64,000 nt of DNA from Bacteroidia bacterium (GTDB lineage: Bacteria > Bacteroidota > Bacteroidia > Cytophagales > Cyclobacteriaceae): assembly GCA_030432655.1 (NCBI GenBank), contig JAUILA010000015.1, forward strand, positions 1 through 64,000, in the 5' to 3' direction. The notes beneath the pieces were generated by a model that had not been told where the DNA came from, ran no database searches, and saw only the letters and a program-made list of their open reading frames with translations. How positions within the stretch are numbered: position 1 is the stretch's first letter; each line of letters starts with the position of its first letter. A program made the translations under genes and the position numbers. Positions 45,508 to 55,200 of the stretch are shown piece by piece.

Positions 45508-46284
45508 ATGATCAGATTTTTCAGAAAAGTCAGACTGGAATACATTTCAGGAAAACGTGTCGGTAAATACCTGCTCTATGCATTCGGCGAGATCGTACTG
45601 GTCGTAATCGGAATCCTCATCGCTCTTGGAATTAACAACGCCAATCAGAAGCGGATTTTACAGGAGAAGGAATCCGTCTATTTGCACGGCCTGTATAGTG
45701 AATTCACCACCAGCCGGAAAAAACTGGAAGAGCTGATCCGGGTAAATAATGAAAACGTCGAAGGAGCACGTCAGCTGGCCAATTTTGTGCAAGCACCTGA
45801 GGAGGCAGGCAGTGAGGAAGCATTTTCGGAACTTCTGTTCAAAACATTTGCCTATGATATTGCCTATAATCCGAATAATTCACTGCTGATGGAAATGATC
45901 AGTTCAGGAAGCCTAAAAGATCTTACTGACGACAGCCTGCGGTTCAGACTGACTACCTGGGTGGCGACAATGGAAGATATTGCTCAGCAGGAGAAGGACT
46001 TGCGGAACGAACGACAGCATATCATTGACATGCTCCGCTCGGATGGATACAATCTGAGAATGATCATGGATCAGGCCGGCGTCTCTGAAGGCCCCCTGGG
46101 CATCGAAACCACAGAGGCACCCGGAAGTAATCTTAAATTGCTGCGTTCTCAGGAGTTCGAGAATAATCTGATGCTCTTTTTACTTACCAGTATCCAGACC
46201 GGAAGCTCTCATTACAGGCCCCTGATGGAGGAAATTAACGGGATTTTGGCTGCTCTCGATAAAAATATCGGAGACCACAGATAA
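45508..46284 (+). CDS. DUF6090 family membrane protein
   Basis: This 258-residue protein begins MIRFFRKVRLEYISGKRVGKYLLYAFGEI and has one helix (ILVVIGILIALGINN, about residues 25-45), the hallmark of DUF6090, a family common in Bacteroidota. A long periplasmic helical domain follows. Function is unknown. It is divergent from the second molybdenum-enzyme locus and ends 2 bp from the convergent stop of the next gene. Confidence 0.8.
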   Translation: MIRFFRKVRLEYISGKRVGKYLLYAFGEIVLVVIGILIALGINNANQKRILQEKESVYLHGLYSEFTTSRKKLEELIRVNNENVEGARQLANFVQAPEEAGSEEAFSELLFKTFAYDIAYNPNNSLLMEMISSGSLKDLTDDSLRFRLTTWVATMEDIAQQEKDLRNERQHIIDMLRSDGYNLRMIMDQAGVSEGPLGIETTEAPGSNLKLLRSQEFENNLMLFLLTSIQTGSSHYRPLMEEINGILAALDKNIGDHR

Positions 46285-46286
46285 CT

Positions 46287-47867
46287 TCATTGAGCTGACG
46301 CCGGAATAGCACGCCACTCCAGCTCATTACCAAAGCCGTCATAAAGAATGCGCAGGGAAGTCTGGCCGGTTGCCTGTGGTACAATGATCGTTTGCCCCGG
46401 TTCAACCATAGTGGTAAAGTAAGGGACCCGGGTACCAAGCTCATCCGGATTGTCCGTTTCATTTCCATAGAACAACGCCAGCTGAATTTTGGAATCATAC
46501 GTATTGGTATACCTGACCGGTGATCCACCCAGGCCGTAGTCAAGAGGCTGATGATTCAGCAGGTGATAATCCACCCCGGTAAACTCAGGTCCCGGTAAAC
46601 TGTCAGATCGAGCGAGCACATAGCGCACGTCCTCTCCTGCCGGATAATGAGCAAGCCGCGCCTGTGAGATTGTGAGCGGATCAATGCCGTATTCGTCCCG
46701 AAATAATTCAGCCATACGGGGCATTCTGTTCGAGCTTTCCAGTATATGGTCAACACCTGCCAGCACCAGTACTTTGCCATCAGGGTTTTTGCCAATCGTT
46801 TTTTCGTACAGGTTGCGTGCCTGGCCGGCCTCCCGGTTTTCCCCTTCGGACTCGTACGCCACCAGGGTGTAGCCCAGTTGCATTGCCTCCCTTATCAATC
46901 GATCAAACTGCTGTTCACGTGTATAAAATCCAGTTTCAAGTGTTGGAAATGACCCCGGTCGATTGAGTTGCATATCCTGTCCCGGGGCGAGCGCCTCCAG
47001 GGCCAGGTAATCATATCCCAGCTTGCGTAACGGAGATAACAGTTCACGCACCGTAATCCTGTGTTCCGGATAGAAGTGATTCTCATTGACCATTACTACC
47101 CGGGCAGATGAGGCCAGTTGCACAATCTCTTCGAGCGCGGCCCGATTTCTGTACTCCGAGGATTTCAGAACAGCTTGTGTTTCCGGTCGTACAGGAAACC
47201 GGCTCTCATATTCCGATCTGCCTCCCCGGTAGGAAGTCGTCTCGCCCAGAAACGAAGCATAGGTAAGGACCATTTGCGTCTTGTAAGAGTTTATGGAAGC
47301 ATCGGTTTCCGGATAATTGCTGATTACGTTAAGTGCTTCCAGGTAGCGGTGGGAAACCATGTAACGCCGAACTAATTTATTGAGTGATGGTATTTCCCGG
47401 TTGTACCCTTCTCCGGCCTCCAGGCTGTGAAACATATTAGCCATATCACTTTTTACCGCTTTTTCCGCACGAGGCTCCAGGGCCCTGCCCAGAAAGTAGT
47501 AATTCCATCCGTTCAGCAGCGTATCCATCTGAATATATCCTGGCGCATTCAACGTGACCGGCTCCTGTGAGGCAAAAAGAAATACCTCATAGGGAGGTGT
47601 ATTTGTACGGCCGTACATCAGCGGAGGAATGTCCTTTAACCATGGTTCTCCTTCAATTCGTTGGCTCACCTCGCCTGCATCGGCATAGAAGTCAACATCT
47701 GCCGGCGAACGAAAATGAATCTTCAGTGAATCATTGTACAAATGAAGGGAATAATCCGGCACTTTCCGGTTGGCTTCAAAATACTCATGGACCTGCCAGT
47801 GAGGCGAACAGGAGAACAGCATTGCGAAGACCAGAAGAATGGTGAGGAATTTAAAGGATTGATTCAT
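46287..47867 (-). CDS. Lipoprotein with a ChaN/EreA-like domain (tentative)
   Basis: This 526-residue protein has a lipoprotein signal (AMLFSC, Cys about 20). The middle (about 255-400) has VVMVNENHFYPEHRITVRELL and YDYLALEAL, then ESEGENREAGQARNLYEK and KVLVLAGVDHI. This order resembles the ChaN / erythromycin-esterase-like fold, where a H...E...H set forms the active or haem-binding site. The rest is unassigned. Two near-identical palindromes overlap the start region, and the transcript probably has a very short leader. Confidence 0.55.
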   Translation of the reverse strand: MNQSFKFLTILLVFAMLFSCSPHWQVHEYFEANRKVPDYSLHLYNDSLKIHFRSPADVDFYADAGEVSQRIEGEPWLKDIPPLMYGRTNTPPYEVFLFASQEPVTLNAPGYIQMDTLLNGWNYYFLGRALEPRAEKAVKSDMANMFHSLEAGEGYNREIPSLNKLVRRYMVSHRYLEALNVISNYPETDASINSYKTQMVLTYASFLGETTSYRGGRSEYESRFPVRPETQAVLKSSEYRNRAALEEIVQLASSARVVMVNENHFYPEHRITVRELLSPLRKLGYDYLALEALAPGQDMQLNRPGSFPTLETGFYTREQQFDRLIREAMQLGYTLVAYESEGENREAGQARNLYEKTIGKNPDGKVLVLAGVDHILESSNRMPRMAELFRDEYGIDPLTISQARLAHYPAGEDVRYVLARSDSLPGPEFTGVDYHLLNHQPLDYGLGGSPVRYTNTYDSKIQLALFYGNETDNPDELGTRVPYFTTMVEPGQTIIVPQATGQTSLRILYDGFGNELEWRAIPASAQ

Positions 47868-47874
47868 ATGGAGG

Positions 47875-47916
47875 CAAAACTAAAGATTTAGTTGATTTTT
47901 AACTAATGATTTAGTT
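47875..47916 (-). promoter_or_regulatory. Two tandem palindromic operators on a -7 box
   Basis: AACTAAAGATTTAGTT (47878-47893) and AACTAATGATTTAGTT (47901-47916) differ by one base and begin 23 bp apart. On the minus strand TAGTTTTG (47882-47875) matches TAnnTTTG and overlaps the first palindrome; the second lies near the -33 position. This is a repressor-type layout ahead of the lipoprotein gene at 46287-47867. The regulator is not in the window by any evidence I can see. Confidence 0.65.
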
Positions 47917-47945
47917 TTCTTTTCGAAGTATGACCCTCAGCCTGA

Positions 47946-48434
47946 TTAATCATACAATCCCAGCTGCCTCATCATCACCAGCATCTGCCCCGCATGGTAT
48001 GCGTTGTGTTCAATGATCAGCAATATTTCCCGAAAAAGCGTTTTCCCGCTGTCATTCTCCAGGGGGGCGGTCAGATCAGTCGAATCACGCATAATAAGCT
48101 CTTCCAGTTCCTTACGCTCTTTAAAAAAAGCCGCTATTGTGTCTCTCCATTGCTTTTCACTGTCAGGAGCTGCTTCCGGCCAGTAGTCATCAGGCCACCT
48201 GCTTTCCCGATAGTCAGTATCCACCGAAAAATCAATGATATCCTTCTGGGCATATCGCAAATGATACAATTGCTGCCACAGCGTATAAGGTACTCCATCA
48301 GGCAATACACCTACCTTCTCAAAGGGAATATCATACATAAATTTTTCAGGCGGCAGAAAGGCAGTACCACCCTGAAGGTGCCTTACTAATTGCCGGCGGA
48401 TTAAATGATCGGATTGCGTACTGGATAAAGACAT
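47946..48434 (-). CDS. DinB-family protein
   Basis: This 162-residue helical protein has the DinB metal His residues: an early His in LWQQLYHLRYAQ and the closing pair in IIEHNAYHAGQMLVMM. The family includes mycothiol/bacillithiol-dependent enzymes and many of unknown role. Unlike the frameshifted DinB gene at 38823, this one is intact. It lies 36 bp after the unknown gene upstream, on the same strand. Confidence 0.85.
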   Translation of the reverse strand: MSLSSTQSDHLIRRQLVRHLQGGTAFLPPEKFMYDIPFEKVGVLPDGVPYTLWQQLYHLRYAQKDIIDFSVDTDYRESRWPDDYWPEAAPDSEKQWRDTIAAFFKERKELEELIMRDSTDLTAPLENDSGKTLFREILLIIEHNAYHAGQMLVMMRQLGLYD

Positions 48435-48470
48435 GACTGATTTTAATTAATTATACGATGGGAATGCTTA

Positions 48471-49076
48471 TTAATTTACATCCCGCAGGAATTGGGCATA
48501 CCCCATTGAATGGTCTTTGTTCAATTCGATCCCGGACAGCAATTTTTTCATAAAATCGTCGGGGACGCTCAATTTCATATCGCCGAACCATTCGAAGCCG
48601 AATGTAAACCAGCGTTCCTGCGCAGAACCAACAAAGATTTGTGTATATTCTATCTGGCACCCGTTATCACCCATGGTTGTAAGAGGCAATACAGCTATTT
48701 TTCCCTGCAGGTCCGGAATTAATTTTACCCCCATCCGGCTTTTACGAACCGGAATCCAGTCCTGCTTTTTTTCTAGTATTTCCTTCACCAGTGGGTCATC
48801 TTCCGGTGACATAAAGCTCCATTTTACCCAGTACTCAGCATTTCCATTGACTGAGGGAGCGAGCTGAACCACTTCCGGCTGGCCCAGACGATTTTTCACC
48901 TCTATTTTACCCTCACGGATCTTTACTCCGATGTTATCATTATCCGGCAATGGCAGGTAATAATCGGTACGCTCCTTTGAATTATCAAAACTCATATCGA
49001 ACGAAGCAAACCAGTCCGCCAATTGTGACGAACTTTTTATTTGGAACCAGCGTATTTCCCTGCTTTTAAACATCAT
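48471..49076 (-). CDS. Hypothetical soluble protein
   Basis: This 201-residue protein has no signal or helix. It is rich in charged beta strands (WFQIKSSSQLADWF, VKIREGKIEVKNRLG, QIEYTQIFVGSAQERWFTFGFEWFGD), which could suggest a barrel or tunnel fold. I recognise no family. It is probably cotranscribed with the DinB-family gene 36 bp downstream and is divergent from the sigma-54 activator gene. Confidence 0.6.
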   Translation of the reverse strand: MMFKSREIRWFQIKSSSQLADWFASFDMSFDNSKERTDYYLPLPDNDNIGVKIREGKIEVKNRLGQPEVVQLAPSVNGNAEYWVKWSFMSPEDDPLVKEILEKKQDWIPVRKSRMGVKLIPDLQGKIAVLPLTTMGDNGCQIEYTQIFVGSAQERWFTFGFEWFGDMKLSVPDDFMKKLLSGIELNKDHSMGYAQFLRDVN

Positions 49077-49132
49077 GGCGTGTACCTGTTTTTAACGAAA
49101 ACTTTACTGCTTTGTTTTGGCGGCGGACAGAA

Positions 49133-49151
49133 GAGAATTGTCGCAATTCTC
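49133..49151. promoter_or_regulatory. 19-bp palindrome upstream of the sigma-54 activator gene
   Basis: The arms GAGAATTG (49133-49140) and CAATTCTC (49144-49151) are exact reverse complements around TCG. The site lies in the divergent gap, 43 bp before ATG 49194. It differs from the ACGA-N4-TCGT sites downstream, so it may bind another regulator. Confidence 0.5.
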
Positions 49152-49193
49152 AGAAAAATAGTGTAATATGTGCCTGTACATCCGGATAACGTC

Positions 49194-51038
49194 ATGGCAG
49201 TCATCGACGAAAGCACTATTACCCGATTTCTGAGTGAATTACGTTTTTTCTCAGGCCTCTCTTCGGACTCACTGGAGAAGCTGGCCGGACAGGTGACGGT
49301 AGCCAATTATTTCAAGTCACAACGGATTCTTAAAAAAGGGGATCCGGGAGATGCTATGTTTGCCATTTATAACGGCCGGGTTGCAATTCATGAAGACGGA
49401 CATGATTTTGGTTACCTGGGGGCGGGAGAATGTTTTGGAGAATACGCGATGATCGACAATGAAGAGCGCTCCGCTTCGGTTACGGCTATTGAAGATACCG
49501 TATTACTCAGGATTCCGCACACCATTTTTCTTGACCTCATGCAATCGGATGCTGGTTTTGCAAAGGGTATTCTCTCAGTGCTGATCGATCGTCACCGGCA
49601 GCTGGATGCCACCCATGAACAGCTTACCTCCTCCAAAAGGGAAACCCAGCACGCAAATGATCAGCTTTCCGGACTCATTAATGGTGCAATGGATGCCATT
49701 ATCATGTTTGACCGGAAATTCCGTATTATCCTGGCAAATCCGGCGGCTGCTGAAATCCTTGAGAATAAAGAGGCAGAACAACGCAATGTGCTTTTTTTTC
49801 TCGACGAAGCAGGTGCGGCCATGATTGAATCCATGGTGGAGTCCATCCTTTCAGGAAAATCAGAAAAAAAATACCTCCCCTCTCCTGTGAAAGTGATCGG
49901 TTCGACCGGCACCGAAACGTTGAATGAGGGTACGCTGAGCGATTATGGCGAACCGGATGAACGGTTTTTTGTCCTTATTCTCCGCAATATCGCCGACCGG
50001 CTGGAAGCAGCTGACAAAATCGACTTGCTCACTACCCAGGCCAGTTACCTTCAGGATGAACTTGACCAGGCCACCAACAGTCACGGCATTATCGCGAATG
50101 ACCCCGCCATGATGCAGGTACTGAATATGGTCGAACAAGTGGCGGCTACTGATGCAACCGTCCTGATCCATGGAGAAACCGGAACAGGTAAGGAACTCGT
50201 GGCCAGGGCTATTCACCAGGCCAGCCCGAGAAGGGAAAAGCCTTTTATCCGGATAAATTGCGGGGCTATTCCTCCCAATCTTATTGAAAGTGAATTATTC
50301 GGACATGAAAAAGGTGCTTTCACTGGTGCCACATCCTCGCGTAAGGGGCGCTTTCTGCTGGCTGACAAGGGAACCATTTTTCTGGATGAGATAGGGGAAT
50401 TACCGTTGGACCTTCAGCCAAAACTACTACGGGTGATCCAGGAAGGCGAATTCGACCCGGTAGGCAGCAACACCACACTCAAGGTGGATGTGAGGATACT
50501 TGCGGCCACACACCGGGATCTGCTTGCCTTGTGCAGGGATGGAAAGTTTCGAGAAGACCTGTTTTACCGGCTGAATGTATTTCCCATTGAAGTGCCTCCC
50601 CTTCGCGAACGCGGTAACGATATCGTTCTGATCGCTGAGGAAATGCTCAGGCGTTTTGCAAAAAAAATGGATCGTAAAATTATCGCACTCAGCGATGCGG
50701 ACAGGCAGTTCTTCAAATCTTATTCATGGCCAGGAAATGTACGGGAACTTCAGAATATCCTGGAAAGAGCTGTCATTATATCAAAGGGAGGTAAAGTCGA
50801 CTGGCAGAATGTATTGCCCGGGCCGGGCCGTGGAAAGAATAATAACCTGCCGGAACCGGAAGAACGTATCTACACCATCGATGAACTCGATGAGCTTGAA
50901 AAACAGAACATACTGAAAGCACTTAAAAAAACCTCCTGGAAAGTATCAGGTAATAACGGGGCTGCTGCACTGCTTAATATGCGACCCACTACCCTTGCTT
51001 CCCGCATTAAAGCCCTGGATATCAAGCGGCCGGTATAA
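49194..51038 (+). CDS. Sigma-54-dependent activator with N-terminal cyclic-nucleotide-binding and PAS domains
   Basis: This 614-residue protein has a cNMP-binding domain (about 15-120), with the phosphate-binding cassette [16 protein letters not shown] keeping the Gly-Glu and Arg. A PAS domain (about 160-260) follows. The AAA+ domain has Walker A GETGTGKE near 327, sigma-54 contact motif GAFTGA near 374 and Walker [13 protein letters not shown]-terminal Fis-type HTH is at about 570-614. It would activate sigma-54 promoters in response to cyclic nucleotide. GTG at 49170 is an alternative start. Two sigma-54-like promoters lie just downstream. Confidence 0.92.
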   Translation: MAVIDESTITRFLSELRFFSGLSSDSLEKLAGQVTVANYFKSQRILKKGDPGDAMFAIYNGRVAIHEDGHDFGYLGAGECFGEYAMIDNEERSASVTAIEDTVLLRIPHTIFLDLMQSDAGFAKGILSVLIDRHRQLDATHEQLTSSKRETQHANDQLSGLINGAMDAIIMFDRKFRIILANPAAAEILENKEAEQRNVLFFLDEAGAAMIESMVESILSGKSEKKYLPSPVKVIGSTGTETLNEGTLSDYGEPDERFFVLILRNIADRLEAADKIDLLTTQASYLQDELDQATNSHGIIANDPAMMQVLNMVEQVAATDATVLIHGETGTGKELVARAIHQASPRREKPFIRINCGAIPPNLIESELFGHEKGAFTGATSSRKGRFLLADKGTIFLDEIGELPLDLQPKLLRVIQEGEFDPVGSNTTLKVDVRILAATHRDLLALCRDGKFREDLFYRLNVFPIEVPPLRERGNDIVLIAEEMLRRFAKKMDRKIIALSDADRQFFKSYSWPGNVRELQNILERAVIISKGGKVDWQNVLPGPGRGKNNNLPEPEERIYTIDELDELEKQNILKALKKTSWKVSGNNGAAALLNMRPTTLASRIKALDIKRPV

Positions 51039-51062
51039 TTACGAATTTTTATAAAGCGGTCA

Positions 51063-51092
51063 ACGATATTTCGTAAAATCACGAATTATCGT
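51063..51092. promoter_or_regulatory. Paired ACGA-N4-TCGT sites, probable enhancer of the sigma-54 activator
   Basis: Two 12-bp palindromes, 51063-51074 and 51081-51092, share ACGA-N4-TCGT and are 18 bp apart centre to centre. A half-site ACGA lies at 51041-51044. They sit 60-90 bp upstream of the -24 element at 51151, the usual place for activator binding. Confidence 0.6.
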
Positions 51093-51150
51093 AAATGATT
51101 TTAGCATATAAAATTATTTAACTATCTGGTTTACAGTTATTTACATAAAC

Positions 51151-51166
51151 TGGCACGCGGTTGGTA
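51151..51166 (+). promoter_or_regulatory. Sigma-54-like promoter of the small secreted protein gene
   Basis: TGGCACG is a perfect -24 element; the -12 element is TGGTA with the GG-N10-GT spacing. GT at the -12 core is also found in the E. coli pspA promoter (TGGCACG-N4-TTGTA). The start of transcription would be near 51178, 40 bp before the ATG at 51218. Confidence 0.65.
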
Positions 51167-51217
51167 ATGAGTTAACCGAGCAATTAAATAATTAGACATA
51201 ACAAAACAACACCAATC

Positions 51218-51589
51218 ATGAAAACTCGAATCAACATCCTCGCTACTTTAATTTTCCTGGTAGCATCGATCGCCGCCTACAGTACTGAACCACCCGTAAG
51301 GAATGTTCAGGTCTTGCCCGCAGAAGAGGGAATCCTTAAAGTCCTTTATTACAATCCGGCCGTTAAAAAGGCTACTGTAAAAATCTTCAATGAAAATGGA
51401 CTTGTATTTCAGGATCAGGTCCGCATTGACCGCAATGAAGATGGATTTCTGAAACGCTACGAGATTCGCGACTGTAAGTCACAAGTCTTCTGGGTAGAAA
51501 TTGGAGATAAGGATATGTCCTACAGGTTTAAAGTACGCCAGGATCACAATGGCAAAATGTATGCGACCTACTGGGATCAGTCCAGTTAA
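51218..51589 (+). CDS. Small secreted hypothetical protein under sigma-54 control
   Basis: This 123-residue protein has a Sec signal (1-22). The mature part is a small, basic, beta-rich domain (NVQVLPAEEGILKVLYYNP, ATVKIFNENGLVFQDQVRID, VFWVEIGDKDMSYRFKV), possibly Ig-like, with a single Cys in IRDCKSQVF. I recognise no family. It lies between two sigma-54-like promoters and before the osmC-like gene. Confidence 0.65.
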   Translation: MKTRINILATLIFLVASIAAYSTEPPVRNVQVLPAEEGILKVLYYNPAVKKATVKIFNENGLVFQDQVRIDRNEDGFLKRYEIRDCKSQVFWVEIGDKDMSYRFKVRQDHNGKMYATYWDQSS

Positions 51590-51611
51590 TTTAAAGCATG
51601 TTTTTACAGTT

Positions 51612-51627
51612 TGGCACGCATCATGTA
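51612..51627 (+). promoter_or_regulatory. Sigma-54-like promoter of the OsmC gene
   Basis: TGGCACG is followed after 4 bp by ATGTA, again GG-N10-GT. The region shares TGGCACGC and a GTAA(C/T)GAG-like tail with the promoter at 51151. The start would be near 51638, about 43 bp before the ATG at 51681. Confidence 0.65.
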
Positions 51628-51680
51628 ACGAGCAGTTCAAACAAAACAACAATTTTCAAATCACAAAACTTAAAAACAAA

Positions 51681-52232
51681 ATGATCACAACAGCAAACAT
51701 CAAAAACGGCGTCAATGTAGACCAACTTATCGAAACAATTAATGCCGTAGTATCGAATCCTGAACTCGCCAAATTTCAGTTCCGTACTAAAACAAACTGG
51801 ATCGACGGCGGATACTGCGCCTCCAGCGCAAAGAGCTTTTACGGCGTAGGCCAGGAAGACGAGACACGTCAGGAAACGTTTACCATGGAAGCGGATCATC
51901 CGGAAGTATTGCTAGGTCAAGACAAAGCTCCAACCCCTGGTGAAATTATTCTTCACGGGCTGGCAACCTGCCTGACTGCGGCCATGACCTATCATGCAGC
52001 CGCCAACGGCATCGATATTGAAGGACTGGAAGCAACGCTGGAAGGTGACGCGGATCTGCAAGGATTCCTCGGCCTGGATGAAAATGTCAGAAAAGGCTTC
52101 AGCGGAATCCGTGCAAAATTCAAAGTGAAGTCAGATGCCTCAGCGGAGCAACTCCTTGAACTTGCCAAGTTCTCCCCTGTCTTTGACGTCATCACTAACC
52201 CTACTCCTGTTACCATCGAAATCGAAAAGTAA
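51681..52232 (+). CDS. OsmC-family protein with one conserved cysteine
   Basis: This 183-residue protein has the OsmC fold (GEIILHGLATCLTAAMTYHAAANGIDIEGLEATLEGD). OsmC/Ohr enzymes reduce organic or lipid peroxides with two Cys. Here the first Cys (LATC) is present but the usual second (CPV) is Ser in KFSPVFDV, as in a known subfamily, so peroxide reduction may need a partner thiol or may not occur. ATG 51681 is used because the sigma-54-like promoter lies at 51612; the longer frame would overlap the upstream gene. It is followed by a terminator and the NifJ-like gene. Confidence 0.85.
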   Translation: MITTANIKNGVNVDQLIETINAVVSNPELAKFQFRTKTNWIDGGYCASSAKSFYGVGQEDETRQETFTMEADHPEVLLGQDKAPTPGEIILHGLATCLTAAMTYHAAANGIDIEGLEATLEGDADLQGFLGLDENVRKGFSGIRAKFKVKSDASAEQLLELAKFSPVFDVITNPTPVTIEIEK

Positions 52233-52240
52233 GAGGACCG

Positions 52241-52277
52241 GGAGGCTGTCCCTGACCGGGCAGCCTCCTGTTTTTTT
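52241..52277 (+). terminator. Intrinsic terminator between the osmC-like and nifJ-like genes
   Basis: GGAGGCTG (52241-52248) pairs with CAGCCTCC (52261-52268), followed by TGTTTTTTT. The T tract ends only 7 nt before the nifJ-like ATG (52285), so that gene must rely on read-through or on a promoter inside the osmC-like gene. Confidence 0.85.
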
Positions 52278-52284
52278 AACCGCT

Positions 52285-55200
52285 ATGACACCGCAACCAA
52301 TGCTTCTCACCGGAAATCAGGCCGCCGCCGCCATGGCCTATAAACTCAATGAGGTATGTGTCCTCTATCCGATTACTCCCTCATCGGAAATGTCAGAATC
52401 AGTGACTGAATGGTCAGCCGCAAATAAAAAAAATATTTACGGTCTGGTGCCTGTCAACACGGAAATGCAGTCCGAAGCTGGCGTAGCCGGCACGTTGCAT
52501 GGCGCGTTACAGACCGGTTCGCTCGCCACCACGTTTACAAGTTCCCAGGGATTGCTGCTAATGCTTCCCAATCTTTACAAAATAGCCGGAGAATTAAATA
52601 GTTGTGTAATTCATGTTGCCACAAGGTCAATCGCTACCCACGCCTTATCCGTATTCGGCGATCACAGTGATGTGATGAGCGTCCGCCAATCCGGATTTGC
52701 CATGCTGAACGCCTCTACTGTGCAGGAGGCCCAGGATATGGCGCTGATTGCACAGGCCATTTCCCTGCGCAGCCGCATTCCATTTATTCATTTCTTTGAC
52801 GGATTCAGGACTTCCCACGAATTTAATATGGTGGAAGAAATTGCTGAGGATGTTATTCTCCGGTTAATCCCTCATGAACTAGTTCGTAATCACCGAAGAA
52901 GAGCCCTGTCGCCGGACGCCCCTTGTCTCCGGGGGAGCGCCCAGGGACCTGATGCATTTTTCGAAAACACAGAGGCGCGCAATTCATTTTACCGGAACTG
53001 TCCGTCTATCGCGCGCCAGGTAATGGATGAATTTGGCAGTTTGACCGGGCGGTCCTATCAACCATTTGAATACCATGGCCACCCGGAAGCGGAAAATGTA
53101 CTCATTATCATGGGCTCGGCCTACCATGCTGTTCGCAAAACGGCAGATAAGCTGAACGATCAAGGTGCCAGAACCGGTGTTCTTAATGTTCGGCTTTACA
53201 GACCTTTTGATCCGGGAGAATTTCTCACTCAACTTCCCCGAACCGTCAAAAACCTGGCAGTCCTTGACCGGACCAGGGAACATGGAAGTACAGCAGAACC
53301 GCTATGCCTTGACGTAATGCAGGCCATTGGACCAGAGTGTCCTCATTTCCAATCCGGGGTTCGTATCATAGGCGGACGTTACGGACTGGGAGGCAAGGAA
53401 TTTACCCCGGCTATGGCTGCCGGAATATTCAGGGATATGCAGAACGGACGACTTCAGCACGGTTTCACCGTCGGCATCACCGACGACCTCGGTAAACAAA
53501 GTGTCCAGCCTGCAATGATTGAATGCACTGATAGCGATCTCCGGGAATTATTACTATTGGAAGAAGAAGGAGCGGACACCGATTCCGGGTTTGCCCGATT
53601 GCTCGGTAAGCTCAGGCATTCATCAGCCGTTCAGGGCTACCGCGAACGCCAATACCGCAAATCAAATGCATCCGGAAAATCACACATCCGGCTGTCCAGG
53701 CAGCCGGTAAACCTTCCATGTCTTGTCCGGCCAGCAGAAACCGTAATCCTGGATGAATTCTCCCTCCGGGATCTTCAGGAGTCCGATATCAGTGATGGTG
53801 GTACGCTGATCATCGTTTCAGTACAAAGCGCCGGAATAACCGCCGAAAAAGCAGGTCCATACGGAAATTTCCTGTTGGCAAAGAAATTGAATGTTTTTCA
53901 TACCAGCCCCGGATCCATAAACGGCCTGACACCGGTGCAGACAACCGCATACCGGCATCTGGAGAAAACGTTGTCATTGACCCGGCTGAACATACAACCC
54001 ATTTCCGTTATCCGGGAAGATAGGGAGGAATTTTCCTTAGCCGATTTACTGCTTTCCGGTAATGAAATTCCGGTAAGCATGTTCCCGGCTGACGGGACCT
54101 ACCCAACAGGAAATTCGTGGAAAAATCCCGGATTTGGCAAAAAATACATTCCGGCCTGGGATAATGAAAGCTGCACACAGTGTGGCCTGTGCAGTATGGT
54201 ATGCCCCCAGGCGGCTTTACGAATCAAGGCATTTCCATCCGATAGTGTACCACACAACCTAAGATCCGCACCTTCCAAACAGTTCAACGGGCATCAGTAT
54301 ATCATAGGCATTAACCCGGAGCAATGCAATGCATGCGGATTGTGTATGGAAATATGTGAAACAGATTCTCTAAACCTCGCCGAGGTGATAAATTCATCAA
54401 AAAATCAATGGAAAATCATCGATCGCATTCCGGAGTTTGACCGGACGCGGATTAACCCGGACCTGCCGGCTGAACAGCAGCTCATGGAACCATTGTTCAA
54501 CTATTCACCTGGAGTTTCGGGCTGTGGAGAAGCCCTGTATCTTAAACTGATATCACAGCTTTTTGGTGACAGGGCCATAATCGCCAACGCCACAGGGAGC
54601 AGTTCCATATTCGGAGGCGCCCTTCCCACCACTCCCTGGTCGGTAAATTCCGAAAACCGCGGACCTGCCTGGTCCAATTCATTGTTTGAAGACACCGCAG
54701 AATTTGGACTGGGCTTCCGGCTGAGCCTGGACCTCAGGGAGAAGCAGGCACGAGAGAAGTTATTGGGAATGCAACATCAGGCAGGCGAACAATTGACCCG
54801 CGCTTTACTGACAAATCCACAGGAAAACGAAAACCAGATCCGTAATCAGCGTGAAATGATCAGGACTTTGCGCAATACACTCGGTGAAATAAATTCAGAA
54901 GATTCTGTACAGCTTGCAGGGATAGCAGATTCACTGGTACGTAAAAGTGTCTGGATCGTCGGAGGTGATGGCTGGGCGTATGATATAGGGTTTGGCGGCC
55001 TCGACCACGTTATGGCTTCCGGAAAGAACGTAAATATTCTGGTCCTGGATAATGAGATCTATTCGAATACCGGGGGGCAGATGTCGAAGGCGACCCCATG
55101 GGGAGCAAAGGCAAACCTGTCTCCCAAAGGAAAAAATCAGCAAAAGAAAGACCTGGGGAAAATGATGATGACGTATGATCACGTATATGTTGCCTCAGTA

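Noticed and set aside
51501-51680. Longer OsmC start overlapping the small secreted protein
   Set aside because: A sigma-54-like promoter lies at 51612-51627 and OsmC homology begins after 51681.
52135-52284. Longer NifJ-like start inside the osmC-like gene
   Set aside because: It runs through the terminator; the family N-terminus starts at MTPQPM.
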